From positions 40,627 to 104,626 of the forward strand of contig NZ_JBNNWS010000018.1 of NCBI RefSeq assembly GCF_050281185.1: a stretch of DNA of 64,000 bases, written 5' to 3'. The position numbers were made by a program, and so were the translations under genes. The notes under the pieces are model-generated. The model made no database searches. It was not told the origin of the DNA and saw only the letters and a list, made by a program, of their open reading frames with translations. Source of the stretch: Heyndrickxia sp050281185 (GTDB taxonomy: Bacteria > Bacillota > Bacilli > Bacillales > Bacillaceae_C). Positions 25,573 through 33,615 of the stretch are shown here, piece after piece; the stretch's first letter is position 1, and every line of letters starts with the position of its first letter.

Positions 25573-27027
25573 TCACTTTTGTATAAGCTTTTTCTCAGAA
25601 ATTTGAAATTGTAAATCGGCAACATTTGTTATAAACTTCTTATCGTGTGAAACAAATATGATTGTTCCTTTATATGAATGGATAAAGTGTTCCAATGCTT
25701 CAATGGCGTGGATGTCTAAGAAATTAGTTGGTTCGTCTAATAGTAAAATGTTATATTTCCCTAAAAAAAGCTCACAAAGCTGAAGTCGAATTGATTCTCC
25801 TCCACTTAACGATTTAACACTTTTTTGAATATCTGTTCCGACAAACATCATAGAATGTAAAACACTCAGTAGAAAACCTTCATCATATTCTGAGCGATTT
25901 TTCAAAAATTGGAGTACCTTTTCTTCGCTAGTAAATTGATAACTCATTTGACAGAAATAACCTAATTTTACTTTTGGCGAAATCGTTAAACCTTCCCCCT
26001 GATTTATAATATGCTGCAGAAGAGTACTTTTCCCGCTGCCATTGCTTCCAGTGATCGCTATTTTTTTCCCTAGTGGCATTTGGAAACTTACATTATCTAG
26101 TAACACATTGTTATTTATATGGAGAGTTAAACGGTCTGCCATAATTGGAAATTTATTATGCAATTCCAAAGCTTTTGACTGGCGGAACGCGATCGTCCTT
26201 TCTTCTTGTACAGCATCAACTTCCTGCAGCTTCTCCATTCGATGTTCAATCGCTTTTGCGGCACGCTGTAAGGCTTTTTGACTCGTGCCTTTAGATTTCG
26301 TTTCAAACATTCGATTCGCTTTTGCTTTTGATTCTTTTTTCGACATAGAGGCAGCTTTTGCAATTTTTTCAGCCTTTTTCATTTTTTCTTGGGCTGCTTT
26401 TTCGAGCCGACTCTTTTCTCTCAAGTATTGTTCATGTGCTTGCCTTTGTTGGTCATGTTCCAACTGCTTTTGAGTCATATAATCACTGTAATTTCCTGAA
26501 TATACTTTAACCTTGCCTTCGTTAACTTCCCATATTGTTGTTACGAGTTCATCTAGTACAGCACGATCATGACTGATAAGCAATAGAGCTCCATAGTAAT
26601 ATCGCAGTTCATCAATTAAAAACGAAATGCCATCTTCATCCAAGTGTGTAGTCGGCTCATCAATTAATAAGGATTCGTAATAATGTGTAAACAATTGTGC
26701 AAGCTTTAGCCTTGTTTGCTCTCCACCACTTAGCCCATCCTCATTTTGTGGGACATGCAATTTTCCTAGTAACTTAGGATCAGCTTCATCGGTACTTGGA
26801 GCCTTCACTTGTTCAAAATATCCGAAGTCTATATGACAATTCACTTTTCCTCTTGACGGCTGAACAATACTTGCAAACAACTTTAATAATGTACTTTTTC
26901 CTACTCCATTTTTTCCAACAATGCCGATGCGGTCATATTGATGTACAGCTAGACTGTCAACTTTTAATATCACTTTATCCAAATAGCTAACTTCAACATT
27001 TTCTAATTCAAAACAGATTTGTTCCAT
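25573..27027 (-). CDS. ABC-F ribosome protection protein, Msr-like
   Basis: A 484-residue soluble protein with two ABC ATPase domains and no membrane segment. Walker A motifs are GKNGVGKS near residue 40 and GSNGSGKS near 330; signature motifs are LSGGEQTR and LSGGESIR. A long charged interdomain linker (residues about 180-290) would reach into the ribosome. Length and layout match Msr(A)/Msr(D) rather than VmlR (about 547). Family members dislodge macrolides, lincosamides or similar drugs from the ribosome. GGGAGG at 27036-27041 is its binding site. It is preceded by a two-leader attenuator (27041-27417), a strong sign of antibiotic-induced expression. Drug range is inferred. Confidence 0.9.
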   Translation of the reverse strand: MEQICFELENVEVSYLDKVILKVDSLAVHQYDRIGIVGKNGVGKSTLLKLFASIVQPSRGKVNCHIDFGYFEQVKAPSTDEADPKLLGKLHVPQNEDGLSGGEQTRLKLAQLFTHYYESLLIDEPTTHLDEDGISFLIDELRYYYGALLLISHDRAVLDELVTTIWEVNEGKVKVYSGNYSDYMTQKQLEHDQQRQAHEQYLREKSRLEKAAQEKMKKAEKIAKAASMSKKESKAKANRMFETKSKGTSQKALQRAAKAIEHRMEKLQEVDAVQEERTIAFRQSKALELHNKFPIMADRLTLHINNNVLLDNVSFQMPLGKKIAITGSNGSGKSTLLQHIINQGEGLTISPKVKLGYFCQMSYQFTSEEKVLQFLKNRSEYDEGFLLSVLHSMMFVGTDIQKSVKSLSGGESIRLQLCELFLGKYNILLLDEPTNFLDIHAIEALEHFIHSYKGTIIFVSHDKKFITNVADLQFQISEKKLIQK

Positions 27028-27035
27028 CTTTGCTA

Positions 27036-27101
27036 CCTCCCGAAATATTGTGATTTCGTATCGATAGCTAGGATCGATACGAGCTTCTAAATCAAGCTCG
27101 C
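27036..27101 (-). promoter_or_regulatory. Set of mutually exclusive hairpins before the ABC-F start
   Basis: Three overlapping inverted repeats lie directly upstream: CGAAAT/ATTTCG (27041-27058) abutting the GGGAGG site, CGTATCGAT/ATCGATACG (27057-27081), and ACGAGCTT/AAGCTCGC (27079-27101). Neighbouring stems share bases, so they compete. This is the usual shape of a translational attenuator that hides or frees the start site. Confidence 0.65.
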
Positions 27102-27125
27102 ATCAAAAAATAATAAAAAATGCAT
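27087..27125 (-). CDS. Second leader peptide (12 aa)
   Basis: A 12-codon frame, MHFLLFFDASLI, has AGGAGGAG placed before its ATG at 27125. It ends inside the hairpin series before the ABC-F gene. A stalled ribosome here would open the first stem and change pairing of the next. The peptide sequence is not one I recognise. Confidence 0.6.
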   Translation of the reverse strand: MHFLLFFDASLI

Positions 27126-27172
27126 AGTATTTCTCCTCCTACTTTGCTTTCCATGTAATAACTGCATTTAAA

Positions 27173-27204
27173 ATAAAAAAAAGAAAGACAGAATATTCGT
27201 CTTC
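27173..27204 (-). terminator. Attenuator terminator in the ABC-F leader
   Basis: On the minus strand GAAGAC and GTCTTTC flank a GAATATTC palindrome (27183-27204), followed by a long T-run. It lies between the two leader peptides, so most transcripts may stop here unless antitermination occurs. Confidence 0.65.
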
Positions 27205-27304
27205 CTTCACATTGCAAAATAATATTTGAATTGAAGATTATTAAAAAAGGACAGACTAATCCCATTTACTCTGTTACACAAACAGAGCCTTTGACCATAT
27301 TCAA

Positions 27305-27349
27305 TTACTGGTTCAAAGCTGGAAAACGTAGTCTCATTGAATGTGTCAT
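27305..27349 (-). CDS. ErmD/ErmK-type leader peptide (14 aa)
   Basis: The frame encodes MTHSMRLRFPALNQ. From memory the ErmD/ErmK leader reads MTHSMRLRFPTLNQ, a single Thr-to-Ala difference. That leader stalls ribosomes in the presence of macrolides. AAGGAGG lies 11 nt before the ATG. Here it stands upstream of an ABC-F gene instead of a methylase gene. Confidence 0.85.
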   Translation of the reverse strand: MTHSMRLRFPALNQ

Positions 27350-27388
27350 TTTTTAATAATCCTCCTTAAAATTTAAAATACACTGTAT

Positions 27389-27417
27389 ATTATAAATACT
27401 TACTAAAGAAAAGTCAA
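27389..27417 (-). promoter_or_regulatory. Sigma-A promoter of the ABC-F leader
   Basis: On the minus strand a TTGACT -35 (27417-27412) and a consensus TATAAT -10 (27394-27389) are separated by exactly 17 bp. Transcription should begin near 27382, about 30 nt before the first leader start. Confidence 0.8.
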
Positions 27418-27500
27418 AATTATTTGATCTAAGTACCACCGTTTTTGGTTTATGTAGATGGCCTTTTTAAACCCCAAACAAGAAGTAATTTAGATTAAAA

Positions 27501-27827
27501 TTAATTACTTATATCTCCTACTGCTAGTTTTTTGTTTAATAGCACATAATCATTTTTGTTAAAGGTTACCGTTACTCTATCTAATCTATCTCCATTTGGA
27601 TATAAATATAGCTGTTGATTGAATTTGATACCTAAAGGTACGACTGTTTGATAAATAAGATTTAAAATTTTAAAACATTCTAAATCAACTCCTTCTTTTA
27701 AATGATTTTTAACGTGAATAATTACTACATCTTCAATATTTTCAAATCTAGGTTTTCGAGGAGAAATATTATGAGCTTTGCAAAGTCTTTTTAATAGATT
27801 TTGATAATAATCATGATTTTGTTTCAA
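27501..27827 (-). CDS. Hypothetical protein (108 aa)
   Basis: A 108-residue soluble protein (MKQNHDYYQNLLKRLCKAHN ... YLYPNGDRLDRVTVTFN). Mixed alpha/beta pattern, no membrane segment, no recognised family. The TTG start at 27827 has only a weak TGGGGTAG upstream. It stands alone between the ABC-F leader and a NUDIX gene. Confidence 0.6.
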   Translation of the reverse strand: MKQNHDYYQNLLKRLCKAHNISPRKPRFENIEDVVIIHVKNHLKEGVDLECFKILNLIYQTVVPLGIKFNQQLYLYPNGDRLDRVTVTFNKNDYVLLNKKLAVGDISN

Positions 27828-27993
27828 ATAAACTACCCCACATTTATATTTGTGTTTTTATTTTTAAAATGCATTATGTTAACACTTTTCATACTTTTTT
27901 CTTTAATTTTATTTAAAGAAAATTTGTTCGTAATTTTGAAATATCAACATTCTTAAATAACATTGCCATTACATAAAATCGAATTAATCAATT

Positions 27994-28458
27994 TTAATTA
28001 ACATCACCTAGATAGATTGGCGATTTTTCACCATTTAAATAATTGATGATATATTCTTTTAAGTGATTTGGATAAAATCTACATTGGCATAAATCATTAA
28101 TCGGTATCCATTCAACACCAATTTGGTGAACATCAGGATTTGACGGTTGTCCATCAATCTCCTTGAAATCTTTTAGCTCACAAGCAAAATAATATCCTAC
28201 TTGATGAACATTGAAATCCACTGATGCATGTTCATGGTTTTTACCTATATATTCTCGTATGAATAGGAGTTCACCCACTTCTACGTCAACTCCAACTTCC
28301 TCCAAACATTCTCTTAATAAAGTTTCATGAAATGTTTCACCATGCTCTTGACCGCCGCCTGGACAAAGATAAAAATAGCCTTCATGATCTTGATTTTTTG
28401 TTAATAACATTTTCTCTTCATTTATTACGATAGCTTTTACCGAGTTTCTGATATGCAT
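27994..28458 (-). CDS. NUDIX hydrolase
   Basis: A 154-residue NUDIX enzyme with an intact box, GGGQEHGETFHETLLREC followed by LEEVGV. The opening MHIRNSVKAIVINEEKMLLTK and the closing region are typical of ADP-sugar or nucleotide pyrophosphatases, but no substrate motif stands out. I moved the start to 28458 because CGGAGG lies six bases before that ATG and overlaps the upstream ATG at 28464. A membrane protein gene lies upstream in the same direction, 68 bp away. Confidence 0.83.
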   Translation of the reverse strand: MHIRNSVKAIVINEEKMLLTKNQDHEGYFYLCPGGGQEHGETFHETLLRECLEEVGVDVEVGELLFIREYIGKNHEHASVDFNVHQVGYYFACELKDFKEIDGQPSNPDVHQIGVEWIPINDLCQCRFYPNHLKEYIINYLNGEKSPIYLGDVN

Positions 28459-28526
28459 GTGCATCCTCCGAGTAATTATTTATGTAACTACTTGTAATTT
28501 AAATAACTATTTATACTAAACCTTCT

Positions 28527-29039
28527 TTAAACTAAATAATTCCTCCAGTTTTCAATAAAATCAGCCAAAGAAACTATACCCCAAAATACTATAAATACTA
28601 AAAATGGAATTGCTAAACTTCTGATAGCTTGTCCCCATTTGTATACACGACTTCCCCTACTTAAATACCTATCGACCAAAAAATAAACGATAGATGCCGT
28701 AAGACTTATCCAAAGTAAAATTAAACCAAATATTATATGAAATAGAGCTGAAATAATTACTTCCGTTTTATTCCCGTAATTCCTTGAAATAAAATTAGAA
28801 AGATAATCACTTATAATAGAAGAAACCGTTCCATAAATTAAGATAACGGGAAAGCTATATAAAAGGTACATAGGTACAACACCAACAAATTCCAATAAGT
28901 ATTCCCCTACTGTATTCATTTCCCCGCCAAAAGGATTTGGAACAAATACTCCCAATAGAATAACGAATATTGATCCTGCGATCGAAGCAGATATTATTTT
29001 TCGAGGTAGTACCTTTTTAATGGCAACTTGAGATGACAA
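28527..29039 (-). CDS. Integral membrane protein (170 aa)
   Basis: A protein with about four hydrophobic segments: IISASIAGSIFVILLGVF, YLLYSFPVILIYGTVSSI, a long segment at ISALFHIIFGLILLWISLTA, and AIPFLVFIVFWGIVSLADF. The start is TTG at 29039 behind AGGGGGTG. No family recognised. It may be co-transcribed with the NUDIX gene that follows. Confidence 0.7.
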   Translation of the reverse strand: MSSQVAIKKVLPRKIISASIAGSIFVILLGVFVPNPFGGEMNTVGEYLLEFVGVVPMYLLYSFPVILIYGTVSSIISDYLSNFISRNYGNKTEVIISALFHIIFGLILLWISLTASIVYFLVDRYLSRGSRVYKWGQAIRSLAIPFLVFIVFWGIVSLADFIENWRNYLV

Positions 29040-29232
29040 AACCCGACACCCCCTATGTATCTACCATAAATATTCTTGATCATTCTAATGATTTCCTTCT
29101 TTTCTATAATTAACAGGTGTGAGAAACACTCCCTAAAGTTTCAGTTAATAGGAAGCTCTATGAATAACATAGAAACAAACGGGTAAACTAACACAACACG
29201 AAAAATTATCGGAAGACAATGGTGGTGTTAAT

Positions 29233-29469
29233 ATGTCAGATTTTGTAGATCCAATTCATTATGAAACAGGTACAGCGATTCAAACATTTAATATTATTGA
29301 AACAAATAAGAATAATGACGGGTATGAGGTTCTGTTAGATATGGATTTAGATAGCGGTTACGCATTAGAAGGAGTTAAGTTACATATTTCTTACGAAGAC
29401 CTAGAAGCATATGAGACGAACGATATTCATGAAGGGGTTAAATATGCACTAGGATTCTTTGATAAATAA
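29233..29469 (+). CDS. Hypothetical acidic protein (78 aa)
   Basis: A small, strongly acidic soluble protein (FVDPIHYETGTAIQTFNIIE ... YALEGVKLHISYEDLEAYET). No membrane segment, no metal motif. GGTGGTG is a weak ribosome binding site before the ATG. A clear terminator follows its stop, which supports a real gene. No family recognised. Confidence 0.7.
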   Translation: MSDFVDPIHYETGTAIQTFNIIETNKNNDGYEVLLDMDLDSGYALEGVKLHISYEDLEAYETNDIHEGVKYALGFFDK

Positions 29470-29487
29470 TTGTCAAAGGTAATTTTA

Positions 29488-29520
29488 AAGGAAAAGCTGT
29501 CTAAATGGCAGCTTTTCCTT
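29488..29520. terminator. Intrinsic terminator
   Basis: AAGGAAAAGCTG (29488-29499) pairs perfectly with CAGCTTTTCCTT (29509-29520). It separates two convergent genes and can act both ways. Confidence 0.8.
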
Positions 29521-29543
29521 GCTTTTCCTAAATACCATATTAT

Positions 29544-30068
29544 TCAAAAAAATGCATTCGAATATTGAACAACACCATAGACATTTTGAAGGGAGTTTTC
29601 TGTTAATTCAAGGGCCATAAATACCTCATCTGCCACATCAAATGGTGCTTTTATATTCCATAAACTAGCGGGTTTGAATCCAAATCTCGGATAATAATCC
29701 TTATGGCCTAAAACAATTGCAGAATGAAACCCGAGCTCTTGTGCCTTCCTTAATGCACTGGAAATTAACTGACTTCCAATCCCTTTATTCTGGTACTCTG
29801 GTACAACAGAAACTGGTGCAAGGGCCAATGAATCAACAGATTTATTTTCATTTACTATTTTAATTTTAGATAATAGAATATGCCCAACAATTTCTTTGTC
29901 TACAGCCACTAATGAAAGTTCAGCAAGAAATGCATCTGTTTTTCTAATTCGATTTACAAGCTTATGTTCTGTCTGATCGCTTATGCTTTCATTTATAAAT
30001 GCTTGTTTTACAACCTCTTCAGTCTTGCTATAATCTTCTACATGCTCTTGTCTAATAATGATATTCAT
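29544..30068 (-). CDS. GNAT acetyltransferase, YhbS-like
   Basis: A 174-residue N-acetyltransferase. The acetyl-CoA loop is SVVPEYQNKGIGSQLISSAL, followed by SAIVLGHKDYYPRFGFKPAS, a pattern of the YhbS group. Its start lies 6 bp after the stop of the MutS2-like gene, so the two form an operon. Substrate unknown. Confidence 0.87.
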   Translation of the reverse strand: MNIIIRQEHVEDYSKTEEVVKQAFINESISDQTEHKLVNRIRKTDAFLAELSLVAVDKEIVGHILLSKIKIVNENKSVDSLALAPVSVVPEYQNKGIGSQLISSALRKAQELGFHSAIVLGHKDYYPRFGFKPASLWNIKAPFDVADEVFMALELTENSLQNVYGVVQYSNAFF

Positions 30069-30074
30069 ATCATT

Positions 30075-31976
30075 TCACCATCTGTTCTTTTTAATTTCTT
30101 GTTGAATTTTCCGAAGCGCTTTTTTGGATCCACGCTCGATATCATGCTGCATTTTCCGTGTCTGATAATCGACAAACAAATTATCTAAATCATACCCTTC
30201 TGGATATAAGTCCTTTGCTTTTACCTCCAAAGAAAGACGCTTATCATTTATTTCAATTAATTCCCCTTGATAAAACACGACAACATTATAGAAATGATTT
30301 TTTTCCTTATAGACAATCCCGAAGTCATCGTAATCTAATAATTTTACGCGGTCACCTTTTTTGTATTCATACTTCTCATCTATTATTTCTTTGACAATCT
30401 TCGGTTTCCGTGTTCTATTTTCATTTATTCGTTCTAAAGAATATTCTTTATTTTCCATGTATCCTTTAGCTCTTTGTAATACTGTATCCCGTACATTCAT
30501 TTTTTTTGAAATCCAAAGGGCATTACTTTCTCCGGACTGTCCGATGATTAATTTATACATCGGTTCCAATGTTTCATTATTAAATTGCATCGCTGCATTC
30601 ATAAAATCACTATGCAACTCTGAAAAGCGTTTAATTTCACCATAATGTGTTGTCGCAACGGTAATACACCCCATATGATAAAACTCTTCCAAAATAGAAA
30701 TTGCCAATGCCGCTCCTTCATTTGGCTCGGTACCACTTCCTATTTCATCAAAAAGTAGAAGTGTATGATTATTTGATAGCCTCATAATTTCGGAAAGGTT
30801 TTTCATGTGAGATGAAAAAGTACTTAGTGCATTTTCGATACTTTGATTGTCACCAATATCTACAAAAACATTTTCAAAAACGGAAATTTCCGTTTCCTTA
30901 TCTGCGGCAATATGAAAACCAGACATTGTCGCTAGCGTTAAAAGTCCTATCGTTTTAAGAACAATCGTTTTTCCGCCAGCGTTTGGTCCTGTAATTACTA
31001 ATCCTCGATAAGTTTTCCCGATTTCAAAATTAAGCGGTACTACGTCTCCTGACAAAAGCGGGTGTTTGCTGTGGACTAATTTTACATATCCATAATCATT
31101 TATTCTTGGCTCCACTCCGCCGATATGTTGACTAAATTTCGCCTTTGCAAAGACCATATCGTATTGGCTAATAAGCTCGATATTAACCTTGATATTATCA
31201 AGGTTCTCTAAAATCATTCCTGATAAAGTGGCTAATATTTGATATTCTTCCATCGCTTCCTCTGCTTTTAAGCTTGCTAATTCACCATTTAATTTTGTAA
31301 CTGTATTCGGCTCGATAAAAACCGTTGATCCTTTAGAAGAAACTTCTACTATTGTTCCAGCGACTTGATTTTTATATGATGCTTTTATCGGAATGGTATA
31401 TCGCTCATCTTTTTTACTAATAAAGAATTCTTGAATATATTTCTTATTAGCACTGCTATTTAAAAATTTATTTAAACGCTCTTTAATTTTTTCTTCAGTT
31501 GATTCAATATTATTTCGTATCCGTTTTAATTCTCTGCTTGCTGAAGAATCAACACGATTTCCTTTAATGGAAAAATTAATTTCTTCTTCTACATTTTTAA
31601 ATTCGGACATTGAATTTGCATAAGACGCTAGTACAGGAGCATAAAATTCTTTATCCAGCATAAACTTTTTAATTTTCCTGCATCCTCTTAAAAAGTCCGA
31701 AATATTTACTAACGCATTGGGATCTAAAATAATGCCTTTTTCAAGGTTTTGAATAATACTCTCAATATTGGATATCCCTAAAAATGGCACACGACCTTCT
31801 GCATCTAAAATCGCGCGTGCTTCAGTTGTTTCATTCAGTCGGTTTTTAACTACTTTTATGCTTGAGCTCGGGTCCAATTTATCCAACAATTGTTTACCCA
31901 ATCCACTGGCACAGTAGGATTTTACCATTTCCTTTAGTTCGTTATATTGCAATTTCTCATAAGTCATTTTATTCAC
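30075..31976 (-). CDS. MutS2-like ATPase without Smr domain
   Basis: A 633-residue MutS-superfamily protein. Core, lever and clamp regions fill residues 1-300. The ABC-type ATPase carries Walker A GPNAGGKT (330-337) and Walker B LLLFDEIGSGTEPNEGA. A coiled, basic C-terminus follows. True MutS2 is about 785 residues and ends with an Smr nuclease domain; that domain is absent here. Roles of MutS2 include ribosome collision splitting and recombination control; this variant cannot cut nucleic acid through Smr. Start is GTG at 31976 with GAGGAG upstream. It shares an operon with the GNAT gene downstream. Confidence 0.85.
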   Translation of the reverse strand: MNKMTYEKLQYNELKEMVKSYCASGLGKQLLDKLDPSSSIKVVKNRLNETTEARAILDAEGRVPFLGISNIESIIQNLEKGIILDPNALVNISDFLRGCRKIKKFMLDKEFYAPVLASYANSMSEFKNVEEEINFSIKGNRVDSSASRELKRIRNNIESTEEKIKERLNKFLNSSANKKYIQEFFISKKDERYTIPIKASYKNQVAGTIVEVSSKGSTVFIEPNTVTKLNGELASLKAEEAMEEYQILATLSGMILENLDNIKVNIELISQYDMVFAKAKFSQHIGGVEPRINDYGYVKLVHSKHPLLSGDVVPLNFEIGKTYRGLVITGPNAGGKTIVLKTIGLLTLATMSGFHIAADKETEISVFENVFVDIGDNQSIENALSTFSSHMKNLSEIMRLSNNHTLLLFDEIGSGTEPNEGAALAISILEEFYHMGCITVATTHYGEIKRFSELHSDFMNAAMQFNNETLEPMYKLIIGQSGESNALWISKKMNVRDTVLQRAKGYMENKEYSLERINENRTRKPKIVKEIIDEKYEYKKGDRVKLLDYDDFGIVYKEKNHFYNVVVFYQGELIEINDKRLSLEVKAKDLYPEGYDLDNLFVDYQTRKMQHDIERGSKKALRKIQQEIKKNRW

Positions 31977-32013
31977 TTTCTATTCTCCTCACTATGATTT
32001 ACTCACATCATAA

Positions 32014-32379
32014 ATGAAGATACCTACCCATTAGATTTCAATGAGCATTGAATGATTATTTTTTTCATAAAAAAACAAAAAGCCGCGGTGATACCGCAGC
32101 TTTCCTTACTTTTACAAGGCATGTGTAAAATACATATATAACGAAATAAACCATCATAAAAAGAGTATGGTTATTTTAGCATAATACACGCTTTATAAAG
32201 TATTGTAGGTATCTTCATAGGTTTTGAAATAAATCCATGACAAAATAAGGGGTTTGAAATACATAAATTCCCCCAATTATCATCAAATTTATTTCATTCA
32301 ATTTTTTCCTATTTAGAACCTACCGCACTCACAAAAAGCACCTCTCATTAATATAAATTTATGCTCATTGAAATCTAAT
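32014..32379. repeat. Region with two long-range inverted repeats
   Basis: ATGAAGATACCTAC (32014-32027) is inverted at 32205-32218, and a 19-bp stretch at 32030-32048 (ATTAGATTTCAATGAGCAT) is perfectly inverted at 32361-32379. No coding frame is visible inside. It may be a small non-autonomous element, or a structured leader of the MutS2-like gene. It holds the terminator at 32079-32103. Confidence 0.55.
32079..32103 (-). terminator. Terminator-like hairpin
   Basis: AAAGC-CGCGGT pairs with ACCGC-GCTTT around GAT, with one C-A bulge. On the minus strand it is followed by TTTTTGTTTTTTT, so it could end a transcript from the small genes upstream or attenuate the MutS2-like gene. Confidence 0.6.
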
Positions 32380-32438
32380 TTATTTAAATTATCATACAAT
32401 ATTTTATTAATTTAGTAAAGGATTAACCTTAATATTTT

Positions 32439-32606
32439 TTACAATCCTCCACAAGATTGATTCCTATTTTTTGTTTCTTCCGTATCTTTTGAAACAGATT
32501 CTAATCCATATCCTGTTGAACTAATTTCTAACTCTTCTTCATTTGCCTTTCTTTTCACATAATTATTTGATTCATCATGATTTTGAGCTAAATGGATTTT
32601 TTCCAT
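32439..32606 (-). CDS. Small hydrophilic protein (55 aa)
   Basis: A 55-residue, Glu/Asn/Ser-rich, probably disordered protein (MEKIHLAQNHDESNNYVKRK ... NRNQSCGGL). AGGGGGGAT precedes its ATG at 32606. It lies 30 bp after another small hydrophilic gene on the same strand. Size and composition recall small spore proteins, but no SASP motif is present. Confidence 0.6.
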   Translation of the reverse strand: MEKIHLAQNHDESNNYVKRKANEEELEISSTGYGLESVSKDTEETKNRNQSCGGL

Positions 32607-32636
32607 AATGTATAATCCCCCCTGTAAACTTTGTTT

Positions 32637-32765
32637 TCATTTGTTTTGATTCTGTTTTTTTGAAGATACTCCCTTATTAGCTTCCTCGTTGGTGATATTT
32701 TCAAGTGCTTGACTTACTGTAGTTGTAGTATTTAATTTATGTTCTGGAATGCGTTGACTTTTCAT
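32637..32765 (-). CDS. Small hydrophilic protein (42 aa)
   Basis: A 42-residue polar protein (MKSQRIPEHKLNTTTTVSQA ... GVSSKKQNQNK). AAAAGGAGG precedes the ATG at 32765, a strong site. It forms a tight pair with the following 55-residue gene. Basic at the C-terminus, no cysteine, no membrane segment. No family recognised. The 32766-33180 spacer before the divergent third gene contains no other gene. Confidence 0.65.
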   Translation of the reverse strand: MKSQRIPEHKLNTTTTVSQALENITNEEANKGVSSKKQNQNK

Positions 32766-33180
32766 CTTAAAATGCCTCCTTTTCACTTTTATTTTCTTCT
32801 TGTTAAGTAGGTTTATACATCCTCTCACCCTATAAAAGCTAATATTGCGTGATAAATGTACTCAACCTTCACATATCTGTTAAAAAAGAAATTGTAGTCG
32901 GTAATAAAATTAATTTTAATTATATGTTTAAAATACATTTTGAGAATGAAAAACGGGTAAGGTAAACATATAAAAATACTTGAGGAAATTATATATGCCT
33001 TTTCTAAAAGTTTTAATATAAGAATTTCTTGGACTAAGCATTATATCGCGTCATAAAGAAAAAATGGATAAAACTGATAAATATATTAATCCTATAATTT
33101 TTAGGTGAATTTCTGAGTAAAAGTAACAAACCATAAAAATAAAATAGATGAAAAATTTCACTAAGAAAGAAGGAAAAAAC

Positions 33181-33351
33181 ATGTCAAAAGATAATAGAAA
33201 TAAATCAAACAAACCTGTAGAAAAAAGCATTAAGGGGTTAAACAGCGAAACAAACAGTTTAAATAGTGATAATGCTTTTAGCGAAAATGGATTAGAAAAT
33301 GAAAGTCTACTTCGTGAATCAATTAAAAAAGGGAATTCCACAATTATTTAG
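33181..33351 (+). CDS. Small hydrophilic protein (56 aa)
   Basis: A 56-residue, Asn/Ser/Glu/Lys-rich protein (MSKDNRNKSNKPVEKSIKGL ... RESIKKGNSTII), probably disordered. AAAGAAGGAAAAAAC precedes the ATG. It diverges from the pair of similar-sized small genes on the other strand. A spore-associated or stress peptide is possible; there is no defining motif. Confidence 0.6.
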   Translation: MSKDNRNKSNKPVEKSIKGLNSETNSLNSDNAFSENGLENESLLRESIKKGNSTII

Positions 33352-33510
33352 ATTTCCTTAATTTTGGGGATATTTTCAACAAGTAATATGTTGTACAATA
33401 CCGAACCGTGGATCTAGAATCATATTTTTGTGCATTACGGAAAAAAGATTCCCTATTATATGAAAATAATAAGTATTTTTTGAATCATTATAATATTACT
33501 GTAGTGATTC

Positions 33511-33615
33511 GCACGAATTTGATCGTAAACTGCTCGAAAAATGTTTTAATCCGCACGAAATAACATTTAAACTGCACGATATAGGGACTGAACCGCACCA
33601 AACAATCATAAAGAG
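33511..33615 (+). repeat. Left array of 21-bp direct repeats (5 units)
   Basis: Five units of exactly 21 bp begin at 33511, 33532, 33553, 33574 and 33595. Each opens with GCACGAA or a one- to two-base variant (GCTCGAA, GCACGAT, GCACCAA), and units 1-4 end in AACT, ATCC, AACT and AACC. Only the ends are conserved; the middle 8-9 bases vary. The last unit overlaps the stop codon of the NERD gene (33606-33608). Confidence 0.85.
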
